In this document: positions 47,900 through 61,500 of the stretch, piece by piece
Layout: the number at the start of each line of letters is the position of its first letter
How positions within the stretch are numbered: the stretch's first letter is position 1
Assembly (NCBI GenBank): GCA_905221605.1
Contig: CAJNDS010002145.1
Span: forward strand, 314,501 to 378,500
DNA length: 64,000 nt
Source of the DNA: Symbiodinium natans
Taxonomy: Eukaryota > Sar > Dinophyceae > Suessiales > Symbiodiniaceae
Direction of reading: 5' to 3'
Position numbers and translations under genes: made by a program
Notes under the pieces: generated by a model
Database searches by the model: none
What the model was told of the DNA's origin: nothing
The model's input: the letters and a program-made list of their open reading frames with translations, nothing else

Positions 47900-50800
47900 T
47901 ACGGGAAGGCTGCCATCAACTGCAGTACGAATTGCAACATGGCTTGTCCACTTGCCAAGCTCATATCACTGCGAGGGCCAGTGGTCCAAGTAGGTCCAAG
48001 TGGCATAAAAGAAATATCTGATGAAAAAACCGTGCAGGCCTGAGACAGAATTTTGCTTGGGTGCTTCGGTACACAGACGGCAAGAGTATGTGACTCCTGA
48101 CCACTTTTGAATTAGTGACAGCGATGATCGCAAAAAAACCACAAAGCGCCTGAATCGTTTACCTTGAAGAAATGATCACCCGGCCCATGCGGCATGGTTT
48201 TGTAGTCCTTCAGACCACTTTCGGGGACCCTTTCACGGTTGTGTCACGTTGTGCCGCTTGTCGCATGTCGAAGCTGCTAGTCAAGCAGTCAAGCTGCTGC
48301 TGCAACTCACCGGTCCTCTGCCAACTGTGTCCAAAGCCGCGCTGCTTTCTCGGACTTCATACGCTCTGAAAAGCCCTCGCCTGAGCAGAAACTTGTCGAC
48401 CCTGCAAGAGCGCGCAACAGCGACTTGCCCTGAGGTTGCCGCAGAACATGTAGTGCTTGAAACATGCTGCGACCCTGCGCTCAAACGAACTCAAATGCAT
48501 CTGCACCTTTGCAGTGACAAGAATGATCTCAGCTGCAGTCAAGGCACTTCTCGTGCAAGGAGTTGACCTCCTGAGTTCAGCTGTGCTTGCTTGACGCTCA
48601 AAGAAACCATAAAAACCATGTGTCTGGGACATGCCCGCAGCACCAGTCTCAGCAGTCAGAGATACAAGCCTGCCTTCCGATGCTCTTCACAGAGCTAGCT
48701 ACAAGGAGTACACTGCGACAGACATGAGAACAGTAACCAACAAAAGCATCTCGCAAGTACGCACACGATTAGTGCTGCTACTGCCGGGTGGCAAGATTGG
48801 ACAGCTCCAAGTGGAAGATCTCGCGATCCACATATGGCAGATTGGTCAAAGGCTGGCAGGGCAAGCTTGTGACTGCTTTCTGCTGTGATTTCTCGTGCGT
48901 CCTCCAGTTCTCAACATCTGCATGGTCCGTTCTAGGTCTCTCAGCCTGATGGCTCCTGTGTGCTGCTTGGAATCAACATCTTTGGATTTCCGGGCCTGTG
49001 CCCCGAGCAGCTGCGTTCGACGCTGGCCACTCAGAAGCGTCGCCTCAACGACCTTCCACGCACGGCTCCACCTTCTTGGCTCGTGCACAGACCCCATGCG
49101 CTGACGTGCACCTCGTAGTCACTTATGGACACCATTCCGGCAAAGCAGTAGTTGCTTCCGAGGGCGTCCCTGTCCAAGAATTCGGACTGTGCAAGTAGCT
49201 GACGACTGAAGCAACACATTCATTTCAGCCAGGTCCCCCACCTGAGGCGATGGCAGCGCGCGTTGTCGCAGAGTTGCATGCCTCATGCGGCATGCGGCAT
49301 AAATGACCCCACTTTCTCGCATCACAGACCAACACTCAGCAATAGTCTTGAACACTTGCACAAGTTCCATGGCACGAAAAGTTGACCCAACCACCCCCCA
49401 AGCCTTGAGAAACATTGATCACAGGAACAGCCTCGAGTGCAAGGCAAGTGCTTCAGCCGTTCTGAAATGCGAGCAAGTCCGAGGCAGTCGCCATCCGACT
49501 AAGCGGATAACCCTCAGCTGACAAGCCACTCGATTCCGCTCAAATCCTGCCTGACTAGGCCTAGGCTTTAATTCTTGTTTGCAGGCACCTGTATTCGGTT
49601 AAAGCGCAGGGCATCACAGGCTGCAAGGTGCAACAAGATGACACTCAGCTTAGCTTGCCCAGTCAGAGCACTACCTGCTAGGCGCGGTCGAGGCGCTGGA
49701 TGCTGCAGAAGGCTGATTTGTAGCCGCGATGACAGGCCAGGGCAGCCAAAGTTGGGAGTGAGCAGGACCACAATCAGAAACAGGAACACCTTACGATATG
49801 CATCTTATGCAAGCACGAAGGAGCGTGACAACCACACAGTGGGGCAGCAAAGGCTTGCCAGCAACGCACACAAACCTTCTTCGGTCCAAGTCTCAAAGAT
49901 CGGTACTGCTACAACAGCCACGGCAAAGGCCTCGACTGAACAAAGCAAGAGATCGCCCAAAGACATGGCCGTCAGTCGGCATTTCTTTCGGCAAATGCTG
50001 TCTCAGTCAGTTCATGTATCACCTCGGTGCAGGTGCAGAGGCTCAATGACAACGCAAGAAAGGGCTTCTGCAAGTCTGCAGAAACATCACGCTTCCACAG
50101 CCCCTGATATCTTTAACATGCCACCTTTCCGGTTGCCGTCGAAACTTGACACGTGAAAGCCACGCGTGGCTTCGAAATCGAAAACCTAAATTCGCCTTGT
50201 AGTACCACATTCTCAAGACAAGCCACATACATTTAACAAAAAAAAAAAAAAACATCAACCTACAGAACCAACCCCACGATCAAGGGTTTAGAGACACCAT
50301 GCCGAAAGTACCACGGCTACATGAAACTAAACGAGGCTCCGCCGTTCGGCTCCACAATTGTTGGGGGGTGTCTTCTTTGCTGTTTGCTCGAGAGCAGGGC
50401 GGACGAAAGCTAGGTCCCCGCAGATGGGCCGTCTGCGTGCTCTTTCGAGGTGTGTAGGGTTTGGGTGTCCGGTTTCCAAAGTAAACATCCTCGCGCATGT
50501 CTCCCGACGGTCCCAACGGCTTAGCACGAACGCTGCGGCTTGGCAGGTACGACTTGAAATATCACTGCACGCTGAGAGAGTAGGAAAATTTGGGGGGGGG
50601 GGCCTCAAGGAAGGGGCTCACCTAATCGAGCAAACCTCCCCCTCCCCAGCCCTGGGAGACATCAGGGACATTGCCCCCCAACAAGAAGGTTGTACAAAAA
50701 GCTCCCGCAAGCCCCAGAGGAGCTAGCTTTCCTGAATGTTTGGAAACGTTTTATTTGACACGTCTGTCGCGCATGGTCAGCGTTTAGACGGTTTAGGGCT

Positions 50801-53800
50801 GAAAGCAGAAACTCGATGAAGGTTTCGCATGTTGTAGAAAGAGGCAAAACAGCTGTAAATGGCAGTATTTGGGGCATGTTCGTAATAGGCATGAACACTT
50901 GTGACAGTGCGTCTTAGTGGCAGAAGCACCAAACAGTCTTCTTCAGTATGTTCTCATGAAAAGCAAAAACGCCGAACATTCCAGTGTTGTGGGCATGTTC
51001 GCAAAGGGCTTGTGACAGCGGATCTTGTTGCAGCAACATCTTGTATGACCATGCACGAACGCAGCGTTTTGGGGCACGGTTAGCATAACATCGTCGTAAC
51101 CAACCCCCACCCTTCAACAAAAAAGACAACACTAAACGGCCCCGCTTGCACAAACAAACAAAAGCGCAAACACACATCGACTTTCTCTAGGCGATGCGCC
51201 TGCCAAGCCGAGCCCAAGAAAAGGGTCACCTCGGTGGGATCCTAGGAACATCTCGACACGTTAACAAAAATACATGTGCCCCGGCCGGCTGGTGCCGTAC
51301 CCAACATACTCCGTCACAAAATGAAACTAAGCAAAGGGCCACAAAAGCTACAATCGGGGACAGCCCGAAAGCTGTGTGCACCGAAAGAGTTGCGTTGGGC
51401 ATCTCCTTGCTGCAAGCACAAGCACAAGGTGGCAAAATCCCAACACACAAGCAACCATCTACATCCATTTACAAGCCGGGTGACCCCAGTTGCAGGAGGC
51501 AGTCGGGCCGCCTCGCAGACTGCTCCCAGAATCTCTGCTTGATGCAGCAGAATCCAGCACAAAGCTGCCTGGAGCAGAGGCTCTGCCTCGACCACCGGTG
51601 CGGCGCAGCAGCCTCCTGAGCTCCACTCACTTGGCAGGGTGCAGGGTCTTGTTGCAGAGCGTAGGCGGATCACCATTAAACATCGCTGCGTGCAGCTGGC
51701 CGCTGACAGCCTTAGTGCAAGATAGGCTCAGATAGTGCTAGCGGCTAGCGTACGTCAGCATTCGAAGAGCAAGCTTCATAGGCATGTTTTGCTTGCAGGC
51801 GGTTGGGCTCAGGCGGCACGGCGGCACTGGCGAAGAACTGACTACATTTCTTCTCTAAGCCATAAGCGGATAAACGCAAGAAAACAGAGGAGACATGCGA
51901 AGAGTGGCAGACGGCAGGTGCTGGATCAACTCGGTACAGTAAAGGAACCCTGGAATCTGTAGGGCATGCATGCAATGCATGCCCCTTTTTGCAGCTGACT
52001 GCTCTGGAAGATCCAAATGCCTGGCAGAGAATGAGAGAGGAAACAACCAGAACCTGTCTGACGACATCCGCCGGCATGCAGCAGCGTGGCTCCAAGCAAC
52101 GCATCTATGCAAACTTAAGGTGGACCTTCAAAAACCAACTGGCTGTGCACATGTGAACTTATGTGAACAAAGGCGCGAATCTGGCGTGGCATATGCAGAA
52201 CGAGCATGAACAGCAAATTTTGGCAGGCTGGCGGAGGCGGCGGCCAGTAGGCAAGGTGATCGCGCTCATTGGCCTCCTTGACGTCTTCCAACCATCCCGC
52301 TCGGGCACCTGTCACATGCGGCACATCATCGGGAGCAACTGGCAGCGTAGAGCCCTGCCACAGTGAGCTAATGCTGGGACATAGCATGCAGGAACTGGCC
52401 TGCAAAACTGTCGCAATACGGGACGTAAGGCTTGATGTCGAGGACCGGTGTGCCGTCGAGTAAATCCAAGCCATGGACAAAAGCTGGGCAGCAGAATTGG
52501 TGTGCAAAACGGGGTTAAAGGAGATGTTGAAGCATCTACATTCTGTCTACGCTCGACTCATTTGAGGACACTCTGCCGCTATCCGTCTGTTCACTGTTTG
52601 TTTGTCAGTATTGCAGTCACAATATGTCAATGGAATTCACAGCCAAACAGGCATCTGCTTCAGTAGTTCACCACACTAAACCACACTCCAGGAAACTTGC
52701 CAGGACAGTCCGATCACGTGAACACAATCACTTCGGTGGTATTTCCGGTCAGGAGTTTGAGTCCCGGTGGCGGAATTTGTTATTGAAGGCCGATGATTGA
52801 CTCCAAAAGGAGATTCAAAACACCGTCTAAAAGTTCTCCGAACGAGATCGCAGAGCCTTGGTTTGTTGTGGGCCAAGTCTGGATGGTTGAAGTAAAGTTA
52901 ACAAGCTTCGGACTCATTGCAAGATCCGCTGTAGTCTAGCTGCTTAGGATACTCGGCCCTCTGGAAAAACGGGGGTTCCGATTTTCCATGGGATCTCCTG
53001 TTTGAACAGCGTGGGTCTTGTGTCTAGCGAAGGGCTTTGCAGAAGCTCGTGCGATAGTTTAGTCCTTTGGCTTTGTGGCTTCGGGGTCTTGGGCCTGGAT
53101 GGGGCCCACATCCCCTCAAATTCGCTGCCCGATACGAGTACCAAGGAAAAGAAGGCTCGTTCGGTCCTGGAACCACCTGAGCTTGCGGCTTCTCTCAAAG
53201 TAGCATTACATGTGCGTACCCTGCATCTCTGTTACATGGAAGCCCAGTCAATTCCTCATACAAGAAGCCGATGCTCTGCGCCAGAACACACAACAAAGGC
53301 GAATGCTGTCCCATCCAATCCGAAAATGACATGCGTACGCACAGAGATGACCAGGGCCCTATGGTTCATGACAGGCCTCGCAGAGTGGCAGTGTCCACAT
53401 CCATCAAACCTGAGATGCAATGCTCTGCATGATCGGTGGTGCCTATGGACGCCTGAATTGCACGAATCTTAGCTTAGTCTGCGGCGGCACGCCGAAAGCC
53501 CGATGTGGTTCCTTGGCTGTCTGCTGTGGTGTAGGTCTATTAGTAGGCGCATCTCACCCGAGAAACACAAGCCATGATACAAAAACTAAGCACAGGAGAG
53601 TACAAGGTAGACTGCGCAGAGAAGTACACAGGCACACATAGGCACACATTCTTTCTTGGACAGTGATGACATGCTCAACTGAAAGGAATAAATGAATTAA
53701 ATTCGTGTCTCGGTCGATGTGGAGCTCGCGTAGCAAAAAGACCGCGCTTCTGGCGTGGCCCTGAGCGACGGGGTCCACATATCCGGTAGCCCATCTAGTC

Positions 53801-55370
53801 CATCTAGTCCTCTGATGCTCTCTGTCCCCATTCTTTTGGCACTTCATGACGCTTCACTGGCCTCTTGGTGGAGTCACGCGCGCTGACCAACCTGCCGTCT
53901 TCGTTCAAGCGGGCCCACCAGAATCTGGATTCTGTAGACTGTACTGTCTCTTAATGTGTCTGTTGCCTTCATTCATGTGCAGGTAGCTGATAACCTGGCA
54001 CGCAACAATTCATGCCACGTCACCACCAACAGCGCAGCAACACGGTTGGTGCTGGACCCAGATGAACTCGAAGCCAGCAAGGTCTTGCAAGGCCGCTCGA
54101 AGTTTCGCCTTCAGGTGGCACTGGGATGCCGCGATGCCACTGAAGCTTGTGAAGACATGGACCGTCCTCTGGATTTCGCTCACTGGGCACGAGCTCCAGC
54201 AAGCCAGTGGCAGCTTCTCCTCCTGCAACCTGAAGCTCCAGATTACAGATTGGCGATAGGAACAAGATGGAACAAGGAAGCACCTGCAGGGTCCCACACT
54301 CCAGCTGTGACGGTCGGCTGTCGGGGACAGCCAAATCGTTCCTCTCGTGTTTCTGCATCGAGCGACGCCGCATCGACTCGCATCTAAGAATGATTGAAGC
54401 TTCTCCTTGTAAGGAGAGCGCGCAATTGCAATGGTTTGCATGTTGACCTGCCACGCGCAAACGACGTGACACTGCTGCAGAATTCTGCGGCACCGTGCTA
54501 GAAGCGAAGGCAAGAAACAGCATACTTGACAAAGTCGCCTCCATAGGTGTGGGAAACGCATCTGTGTGAACCTGAAGTCCAGAATTGGCACACTTTGTGT
54601 CGTATCTGTTCTTGTAGTTGTCTTGCTTTTGGCCATCCATCCGAAGACACAGGCCATGACAAAACACGGCATAAACTAAACGAATGTTTAAATTTCAAAA
54701 CATGTGGAATGTGTGGATATGTGTGGATCAACGAGCTCTCTCAAGGCCTGCGGAGGTCTGGAGGCACGTCTTGGCATGGATACCTCCCCTGCTGGCAGAG
54801 CAAAGGTGCTATTGAAAAAGGCGTTGGTCAGGACACTGACGTCCCTTCGAATACATTGAAACATGCTGTGCGCCTCCAGTGCTTGAGAGGCAACGGATCA
54901 AGCCTCAGCCGCAAGGAACTCGCACTAGAGGTCAGAACGCCACTTTACATCACGAATTAGTGCTGCAGACGATGTGGACGAACGCGAGCAGCCAGAACAG
55001 CATGTTATTCCATGCGATGTACTGTCATGAGGCATGCTCGCTACCAGTAGCATGGAGGCTGGTGCATGAGACCCCATTCGCGGGAAAACATGAGTGGTGC
55101 ATTCCGCATTCGCTGACTTTTCTCGCTTGCAGACTTGTCTCAGGGTCAGCAAGCCAGCGCTGGCTCTGCCCTGATTGAAGCAGCCTCTAATCATCCGGCT
55201 CGGTGAACTGTATGCCACCCATTCCTTGGAACGCGCGCTGCGCCATGCTAGATATGACATTTCATACTTCCCACTGAGAGGTCGGAGATGCTGATCGGGA
55301 GCGCAACCCCAAAACAGGCAACTCGAAACTCAATGATTCAACCGTCGCAACTCGACGCGAAGCTTTCCAC
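47900..55370. other. Scattered exon-like pieces, gene(s) unresolved
   Basis: Minus-strand pieces at about 49660-49735 (LAALACHRGYKSAFCSIQRL), 51490-51610 (VVEAEPLLQAALCWILLHQA) and 52210-52500 (AAQLLSMAWIYSTA and WLEDVKEANERDHLAY) look like helical-repeat coding sequence. Two competing minus frames of 220 and 215 residues overlap at 54010-54672. No junctions could be proven. Confidence 0.3.
51962..51989 (+). repeat. Perfect 10-bp hairpin followed by T run
   Basis: GGGCATGCAT, a GCA loop, then ATGCATGCCC, followed by C and five T. It looks like an intrinsic terminator but lies in eukaryotic DNA, so a transcript-processing or chance origin is more likely. Confidence 0.6.
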
Positions 55371-55377
55371 CAACACC

Positions 55378-56037
55378 CTATAGAATGTCTTTTGAGATGT
55401 TCAGTGCCATGGGTCGGGTATTCATTACACCCTTCTGCGGCTTCTCCTTCACTGCCAGCTTGGTCCACTTCTGCCCGTCTTGGAAGACGATGGCACTTCC
55501 GTCCCATTTGCCGACCTCAGACTTAGACTGTGCCTCTGCTTGCGGCGTCCGCCTGTGCCGACTTGATTCTTGAACTCTAGTCATGGCAGTCAAACATGGT
55601 CAAGCCGTGTCAAGGTAAGGACTTGGCGACCTTGCTGGGCCCACCCTTTGGAGAGAAATCCACTGTGATTTGGTCGCCCTCAACTTTGCCTCAGGCAAGC
55701 ACCGGGCGATGGCTCGGAGGTCAAGACACTGGCCACTGCACCTGTCATGATGCGGGTGCCTGGAAGCAGGAATTTCTCCAGGTTCTTGTTCTGCTTGCAA
55801 GTTCTGCCCTTCTCAGGGTCCTGTTGCTGCAGCAAAGCAAGCCAGATCAAAACACATCGAAGCACACTCGGCCCAAATATGCACATGTCTGCATAAGGAC
55901 TACGACCGAATGCGCAAAGCATACAGCAAGTCTCACCACCAGCCACTCGTGATCACAGTGTCAGCCTTGATGTTGACTTGGATGTTGCCCGAGCCCAGGT
56001 CCAAGATTCGCCTCTTGCAACCAGGATACTCTGGGTC
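55378..56037 (-). CDS. Small multi-exon gene with DP..PGC / ITVDFSPKGGP / KWTKL domain
   Basis: Exon 55966-56037 (DPEYPGCKRRILDLGSGN) follows TTGCTGAG and ends at a GC donor. Exon 55631-55689 (KVEGDQITVDFSPKGGPSK) joins in phase 0 by a 115-base GT-AG intron to the last exon, 55378-55515 (VGKWDGSAIVFQDGQKWTKL, then a basic tail and TAG). The first and second exons differ in phase, so one small exon between 55690 and 55965 is missing from the model. From memory, this order of short beta-strand motifs recurs in predicted proteins of dinoflagellates and other algae, but I know no family name or function for it. The 5' end is unknown. A helical segment at 55953-56186 in another frame was not used. 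Confidence 0.65.
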
Positions 56038-56039
56038 CT

Positions 56040-57450
56040 CAGCAAGTTCTCCTCTCTTAGCGTCTCATGCATTGCCACAAGTCGAAGCATTCTAAGCGCA
56101 AGTTCTTCAGACAGGCGTCGTCGTAACTCCCTCCCCACTGGACGGCAGCAAAGGCAGCCTCTGGTTGTCCTGATGTGCAGACTCACGAGGCTAGAGGGTT
56201 ACAGGACGGTTGCAGGACAATTCGGACTTGGCTTCATCGGATACAACAAAACCTGTTGCGGAGGCTTTCAGGACACTTCATCAATGATCCGCCGACCTCG
56301 ACCGCTGGGGGAGAGCGGGTCGAAATTGTATCTCTTGACGCACTACTGCTTGACTGGGGCCCCAGGTTCCCTCGGTCCCAAGGCTTTGACACTGACCCAC
56401 TGCCGACACGGGTGAACTTTGGCTGCTGTCATGAGTCAAGTACCTACAGTAATGTTTAATCCCTTCGACCTGGCCAGACAAACAAAAACACACACACACA
56501 CACACACACACAACAGGCAACTTTAAGTTTCTTTTCGAAGAGGTCGGATATACATTTCAGCACACAAAACTAAGAGTGAGCATCGTAAGCATCAGCGGTT
56601 CCAATCCGGAAAAGCGTGGGTTTCCCCTTTGCCAACTCGGGCGAGCACTAGCAGCATCAGCTCGGCCAAGGGTGAAAGGAGAATGGCCATTGGTCAACCG
56701 CTACGTCGACTGCCTTGCGTTTTCCAATAATGTTTTCCACCACGCCCAACGCGCGCACGCACACGATCGCACACGTGCACACGATGGCAGCTGCAATGGC
56801 GTGGGCAAGCTCCGGCTCGGAGTTCGCTGGGATGAGGCTTGGGGCGGGGCCAGCTGTGGGCGACAGCCCCACTACGTGTTCAACAGCTCAATGAGGGCTT
56901 ACTGTGCTCAATGAGGGCTTGACGAGACAGACTTGAGCTGACTTGTGATGCAGAGGGCACAGAGTGCAGCGTGCAGAGAGATTGTATGCACACGAGCTGT
57001 CCCAGGGAAAGCAGGGGCGCCGTCGCGAGGCCTAATGCTAGCTGCCGGCGGCCCACAGCACCTTCACACCGATGACCAAGATTGGGATCACATGGCCTCA
57101 GGCCTGGACTGCAAATGCCACACCTGTGCCAAAGGCTTGTAGGAATGCTGTTGCGCCCAGCAACCTCGGCTGTTGGCTGGTTCGCATTTCTTTGTCAATT
57201 GGTGGCTACATTCAGCGAAGGAGCGTGGATACTGCCACAAGAATAAGGGCAGTTCCGCGAAGTACATGTCCTGCTGGAAGCAGTCTACGAGTCTATGCAA
57301 CTATGGTCACTGGATGTGCTGCGCTAACCCTTCCTTGTGGCCTCTTGGCCCCTCTGTGCAGCACTTGTAGCACCATGGCTTGAAAATCTTGAGTTCGGAA
57401 AAAGCTATGCAAGAGCGACAAGAGAATACAAAAGAGACAACAGCTGTAGA
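56040..57450. other. No supported gene; CA repeat
   Basis: A CA run lies at 56488-56512. Upstream exons of the gene at 55.4-56.0 kb may lie in the first few hundred bases. Nothing else was seen. Confidence 0.35.
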
Positions 57451-57455
57451 GTACT

Positions 57456-58529
57456 TCAACAGATGAATGCAAGCAAGCCCGTGCGACCCCATGAGCATCC
57501 CACTTTCTGCTCAGCCTGCGATCCACGTTGACCAGGGAGCTCCTTCTGGATCTTCTTCGCCCCGAGGGCATGCTTCTTCTTCCCAGTTGGCTCCGGCAAC
57601 TCATGTGCAAAAAGGGTGTCGTGATGGCATTGACGACCGAGTGCGTCCATTAGAATGTTAAGCGCCTTTTGCAGTGCTGCCGGCAAGCCATCTGATGGCT
57701 CCCCGAAGTTCTCCAGCAAAAGCGCAGCAGCTTCTATCGTTGAAATTCGGCCCTCCTGAGATTGCCGTCTCCAATGAAAATTGGACTTGCCATTGGGGAT
57801 GAGCTTCACGTGCTTCAACGACTGAAATCGTTTGTGCATTCGCTGTGCTTGGTTCCAAGTACCATCGATTAGAATAGCAACGGGAGATACGGGAGTCTCC
57901 GCCTGCATTGATGGGCTTGTTGGGCTTGCCGTACTTGCCATGCTTGCTGCTTGCGCCGCTTGCGGAAAGCTCACACAAACGTCGCGCACGGGCTTGGCGT
58001 CTTCAGATGGGTAGACAACAAAGGCATGGCGTTCACGCAACAACTCCTCCAATCGAGCTTCGTCCTTAGACACACCTTGTATTAAAATGTCGGAAGACTC
58101 TGGAAGCAACAGCTGCAGAATTTTGCCTGTGTTGGAGGCCCGTCGGCGCTCTTTGTGATGAATCCAGATCACGAAGTGCAAGCAGTGCAAGTGCGCACAT
58201 TTCTGTTCATTCAGCATGGTTTGCCTCGCATTCTGCACGGCGGCACAAATACAGAATTCGACCTGCATCATGCATTTCGGGCATTTTCCTTCCGCCTGCA
58301 TCTCCACTTCCAGAGAAGTCGCACGAAGTTCAGCCATCGCTTGGGCACGCTGTTCGGGCGGCAGCTGCAACACAACTTCCAAAGTTTCGTTGCGGTGGCG
58401 CTCAATGGATTTCAACACGTAGCATCTCAGGGCCGCAGCCTCCTCGAACATCGAAGGCATGGTCGGCACGGGTTGCTTTCGCTGCCTGCGCCAACGCCAC
58501 ACTTTGTCCGGCTCGCTTTCCATTGCCAT
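57456..58529 (-). CDS. DTW-domain tRNA-uridine aminocarboxypropyltransferase
   Basis: This family transfers the 3-amino-3-carboxypropyl group of S-adenosylmethionine to uridine in tRNA (acp3U); bacterial TapT and human DTWD1/2 are members. The single frame is 357 residues. A helical N-terminus is followed by a zinc-type cluster, CPKCMMQVEFCIC (Cys83, 86, 93, 95). Next come the substrate motif HHKERRRASNTGKIL (124-138), the signature DGTW (222-225) inside ILIDGTWNQAQRM, and the C-terminal RISTIEAAALLLE (261-273). The start ATG at 58529 follows an in-frame TGA 24 bases upstream. An Ala/Ser/Pro-rich insertion (about 190-214) lies just before the DTW core. The last 40 basic residues look unstructured. 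No intron was seen, in contrast to its neighbours. Compartment is not indicated. Confidence 0.93.
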   Translation of the reverse strand: MAMESEPDKVWRWRRQRKQPVPTMPSMFEEAAALRCYVLKSIERHRNETLEVVLQLPPEQRAQAMAELRATSLEVEMQAEGKCPKCMMQVEFCICAAVQNARQTMLNEQKCAHLHCLHFVIWIHHKERRRASNTGKILQLLLPESSDILIQGVSKDEARLEELLRERHAFVVYPSEDAKPVRDVCVSFPQAAQAASMASTASPTSPSMQAETPVSPVAILIDGTWNQAQRMHKRFQSLKHVKLIPNGKSNFHWRRQSQEGRISTIEAAALLLENFGEPSDGLPAALQKALNILMDALGRQCHHDTLFAHELPEPTGKKKHALGAKKIQKELPGQRGSQAEQKVGCSWGRTGLLAFIC

Positions 58530-61500
58530 GTGAAATCCATGCGAAAGACCTCAATGACTCAATGACCTCAAACGTTCACTACGATGCTATGTTTCATGGG
58601 GCCGCAGATGTCAGACGATCAACGCGGCATGGCTTTTCGTTGTGTTGCACTACATGAACTGCATGATGCTTCCGGAAACTGATGGAGGAATGTGAAATCT
58701 GAGCAGAGCTTCTGCACAGGAGGGTCAGCACTCTAGGCTGCAGAAATTTCGCAACAAAGTCTGCGGGAAGCCTCCAGTGTATTCCAGTGTGGCAAACCCG
58801 GAACCTCCTGGGATCCCTTAGGCCCCGTGGCAGCCTCGCGATCTGGAAACCCTAAACGAACCCTTCGCGGCATCCTGCAAGCCTTTAAACAGGCCAACAG
58901 GGCTTCACGAGCCCTCCAGCAAGCCTTCACGTCCCTGAAGAGTGCTTATGCTGCAGGATGCTGCAGGATTCAGTATGTGCTTCAGCTTGTTTCGGATGTG
59001 TTTCGGGATGTGTTTCGGGTCGGCTGCTCTCCTTTGCATCTCTTCCCTCGACAACCGTGGTTGTTGTGCCCGCGCAGGCCGCGGAAACTCCTCCGGCTCA
59101 CCACTTGGACCACTGCCGAGGGACGGCCCGGCTGCCGAAAGGCGGCGAGTGCAGGCGTTTACAGTTCTGATCGAAATTCAGTCACTCATTCAAAACATAT
59201 TACACATGGAAAGCCCAGTGTCCCAAAGCTTCCCTCAACATCGCTTGCGTGGAATTCACAGGCAATATGAGGCTGCAAAATTGTGCTACCCGCGTTGTCT
59301 GTGGAAAAACCGAGGTGGCGGCCTCTAGAAGACACGCAAACGATACCAGCCAAAGCCAAGCGCCTGCAGAACTGAGTCGTCGGGCATTCTCACTGCCCAG
59401 ATGAGGCGTGCCAGTAGCTGCCAGTTCGTTCATGGCATGAGCGGCCGAGTGAAATCATGTGCTATCCTACCTGCCTCCTCCACCACAAGCTTGTCCAGGG
59501 CTGGCATCTGCGAGTGTGCACCTGAAGCGACTGGAACCCCACGCAGGATATTGCCGGAGGAATATGAATAATGAGGCAGCGTCCGCACCAAGGGCTCTCG
59601 TCACCCTGGTTGCTCCAGCAGCTGCAAGTGTCATGAGCCACCGGCTACAATAGCGTCACCCTTGTCTCAATCGATAGACCATGTTGCCACGGAAGGATGA
59701 TGGAAACCCGACTATTTCCTGTGAAACAATATCCTGCCGAACCCTGCGAGCTGATGTCTGCGCTGCCTTTTGTACCAGAAGCAGGCTAGAGATGCTAGAG
59801 CCAGGACGTGCGCAAGGGCTGAAGCCAGTAGTGAGTTGGGTGCAGCATGGCCGCGAGACGACTCTGGAGCAAACATCCTGCGGACATTTTCTCAAATCCC
59901 CAATGCGCTTGCGCGGCAATGCGCAGCCCCCTTCCTGCACAGAGCTCAGGTTGATGAACACCCAAATAAAAATGGTGGGCCATATTGGGCCATAATACGG
60001 CGCATTGCGTATACTCTGTGTGCTCAACACCACGAGAGCATCAAAATAGAGCTCTTGCCCAGTCCCTAATTGGTCCAGTGGCCAAAGATGACTCTGCCCA
60101 GACTTACGTTTAAATTACACGCTTGCCGACCTGCCAATCCGAGAGGTCGGAAGTGCTACCTGTAGTAAGAATCCTGGCATCGCCAACGTTTCACCTCTGG
60201 GATCGACAGCGACGGCAGATCGATAGTTCGCTCTGTGACATTACATGATTTACATGTGCCCGTCTCAGGCTTTGTCAGCAACCTCGGGTCTGGCCTGCTC
60301 AGGTCGCAACTATGACACTATGACTTCTCAGCCACGGGTCATGCCGCAAGGTCCTTGATCGCCACCTCGCTACGCACCCTGGGTGGTGGCGTGAAGGCCT
60401 GTTGACCCAGTCACTCATAATTAAGCGGTGACACAGCGTGACTATACTTCACAGAGACAAAGGCCCCAGCTGGCGAAGATGATTTGCGGCTATCTGGAGT
60501 TTGTGGAATGTGCCTCTGAACCTCACCGGCAGATGGCAGCAGCTTCAGTGTCAGTTTGTAGTGGCCGCATCTTGGTCTTCTGAGCTTTCTGAGTTGGTTG
60601 CAGGTCGAAATGGAGCTCTTTGAAACTTCTGCACCTTCGGCCAGGCAATTTGAATCTGATGGTCTGGTCTCCGTGTCCAATGCATGTCGGGCCCAGCTTC
60701 AGCCGTTGAGCTGATGCAGAAGCCCATTTCGCAGAGCTTTTAGGAATCGTGAGGTGGCTATTCTTATTCTTGCCAAGACACAAAGACATGTTACAATACT
60801 CCAGCCACATTGGCTGCTAGCGCTCTAGAATGCACAGTAGAAGGGAGTCTCAAATTCACAACTCAAAATTGCTCATCAATCAGTAGCACTAACCATGCCT
60901 CGGCGGACCCGCTTGACCTCCAGATGAAGAGCACCTCCACAGCATCACGATGCACATTCTGTTTTAACTAACAACCTGAACAACCAATTGAATCACAATA
61001 CTTCGCAATGCAACGTGTTGGCCCTTCGACAGGGTCTACTGCGCCTTAAACCCTGTGCAGAAAGCGCATTTTGCATTTGGCATCGCTTGGCATCTAGACA
61101 TGACGAGTCATGACGAGACTGAAGAGCACCTCCACCTGACAAACCATGATAGAGGTTCCTCTCTTAATATGTGAATAGTTCTTAATCGCTGCCCTTACCT
61201 CTTCACCGCATCCTACATCCTAGATCCTTAAACCTAAAACCGGGTTGGCTTGTGATCTTGCGGCATTTTTAATCCACATGAACATTACCGAAACCCCAGT
61301 TGCTTGTGGGTTCTTTTCGGACAAGAGGGCCTTGGGCTGCCAAAACAAAAGGGTCCGCAGGTTTGGGAATGTGTGGGGATCTTGAGAAAAAAGTTGAGCG
61401 GGAGCGCGTGCAGAAGATCCCAGTACTGAGTGCCCGGGAGCGGCTGCTCACCATGATTGCTGCGCAACTCAGTACTGTCTACCTATTACCAGTTGCCATT

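Noticed and set aside
49575..50156. Plus-strand 193-residue frame
   Set aside because: Arg/Ser/Thr-rich without domains; the minus strand here has a better exon-like piece.
54010..54672. Two overlapping minus-strand frames of 220 and 215 residues
   Set aside because: They compete over the same bases, neither has a motif, and no splice partner could be found; left as unresolved.
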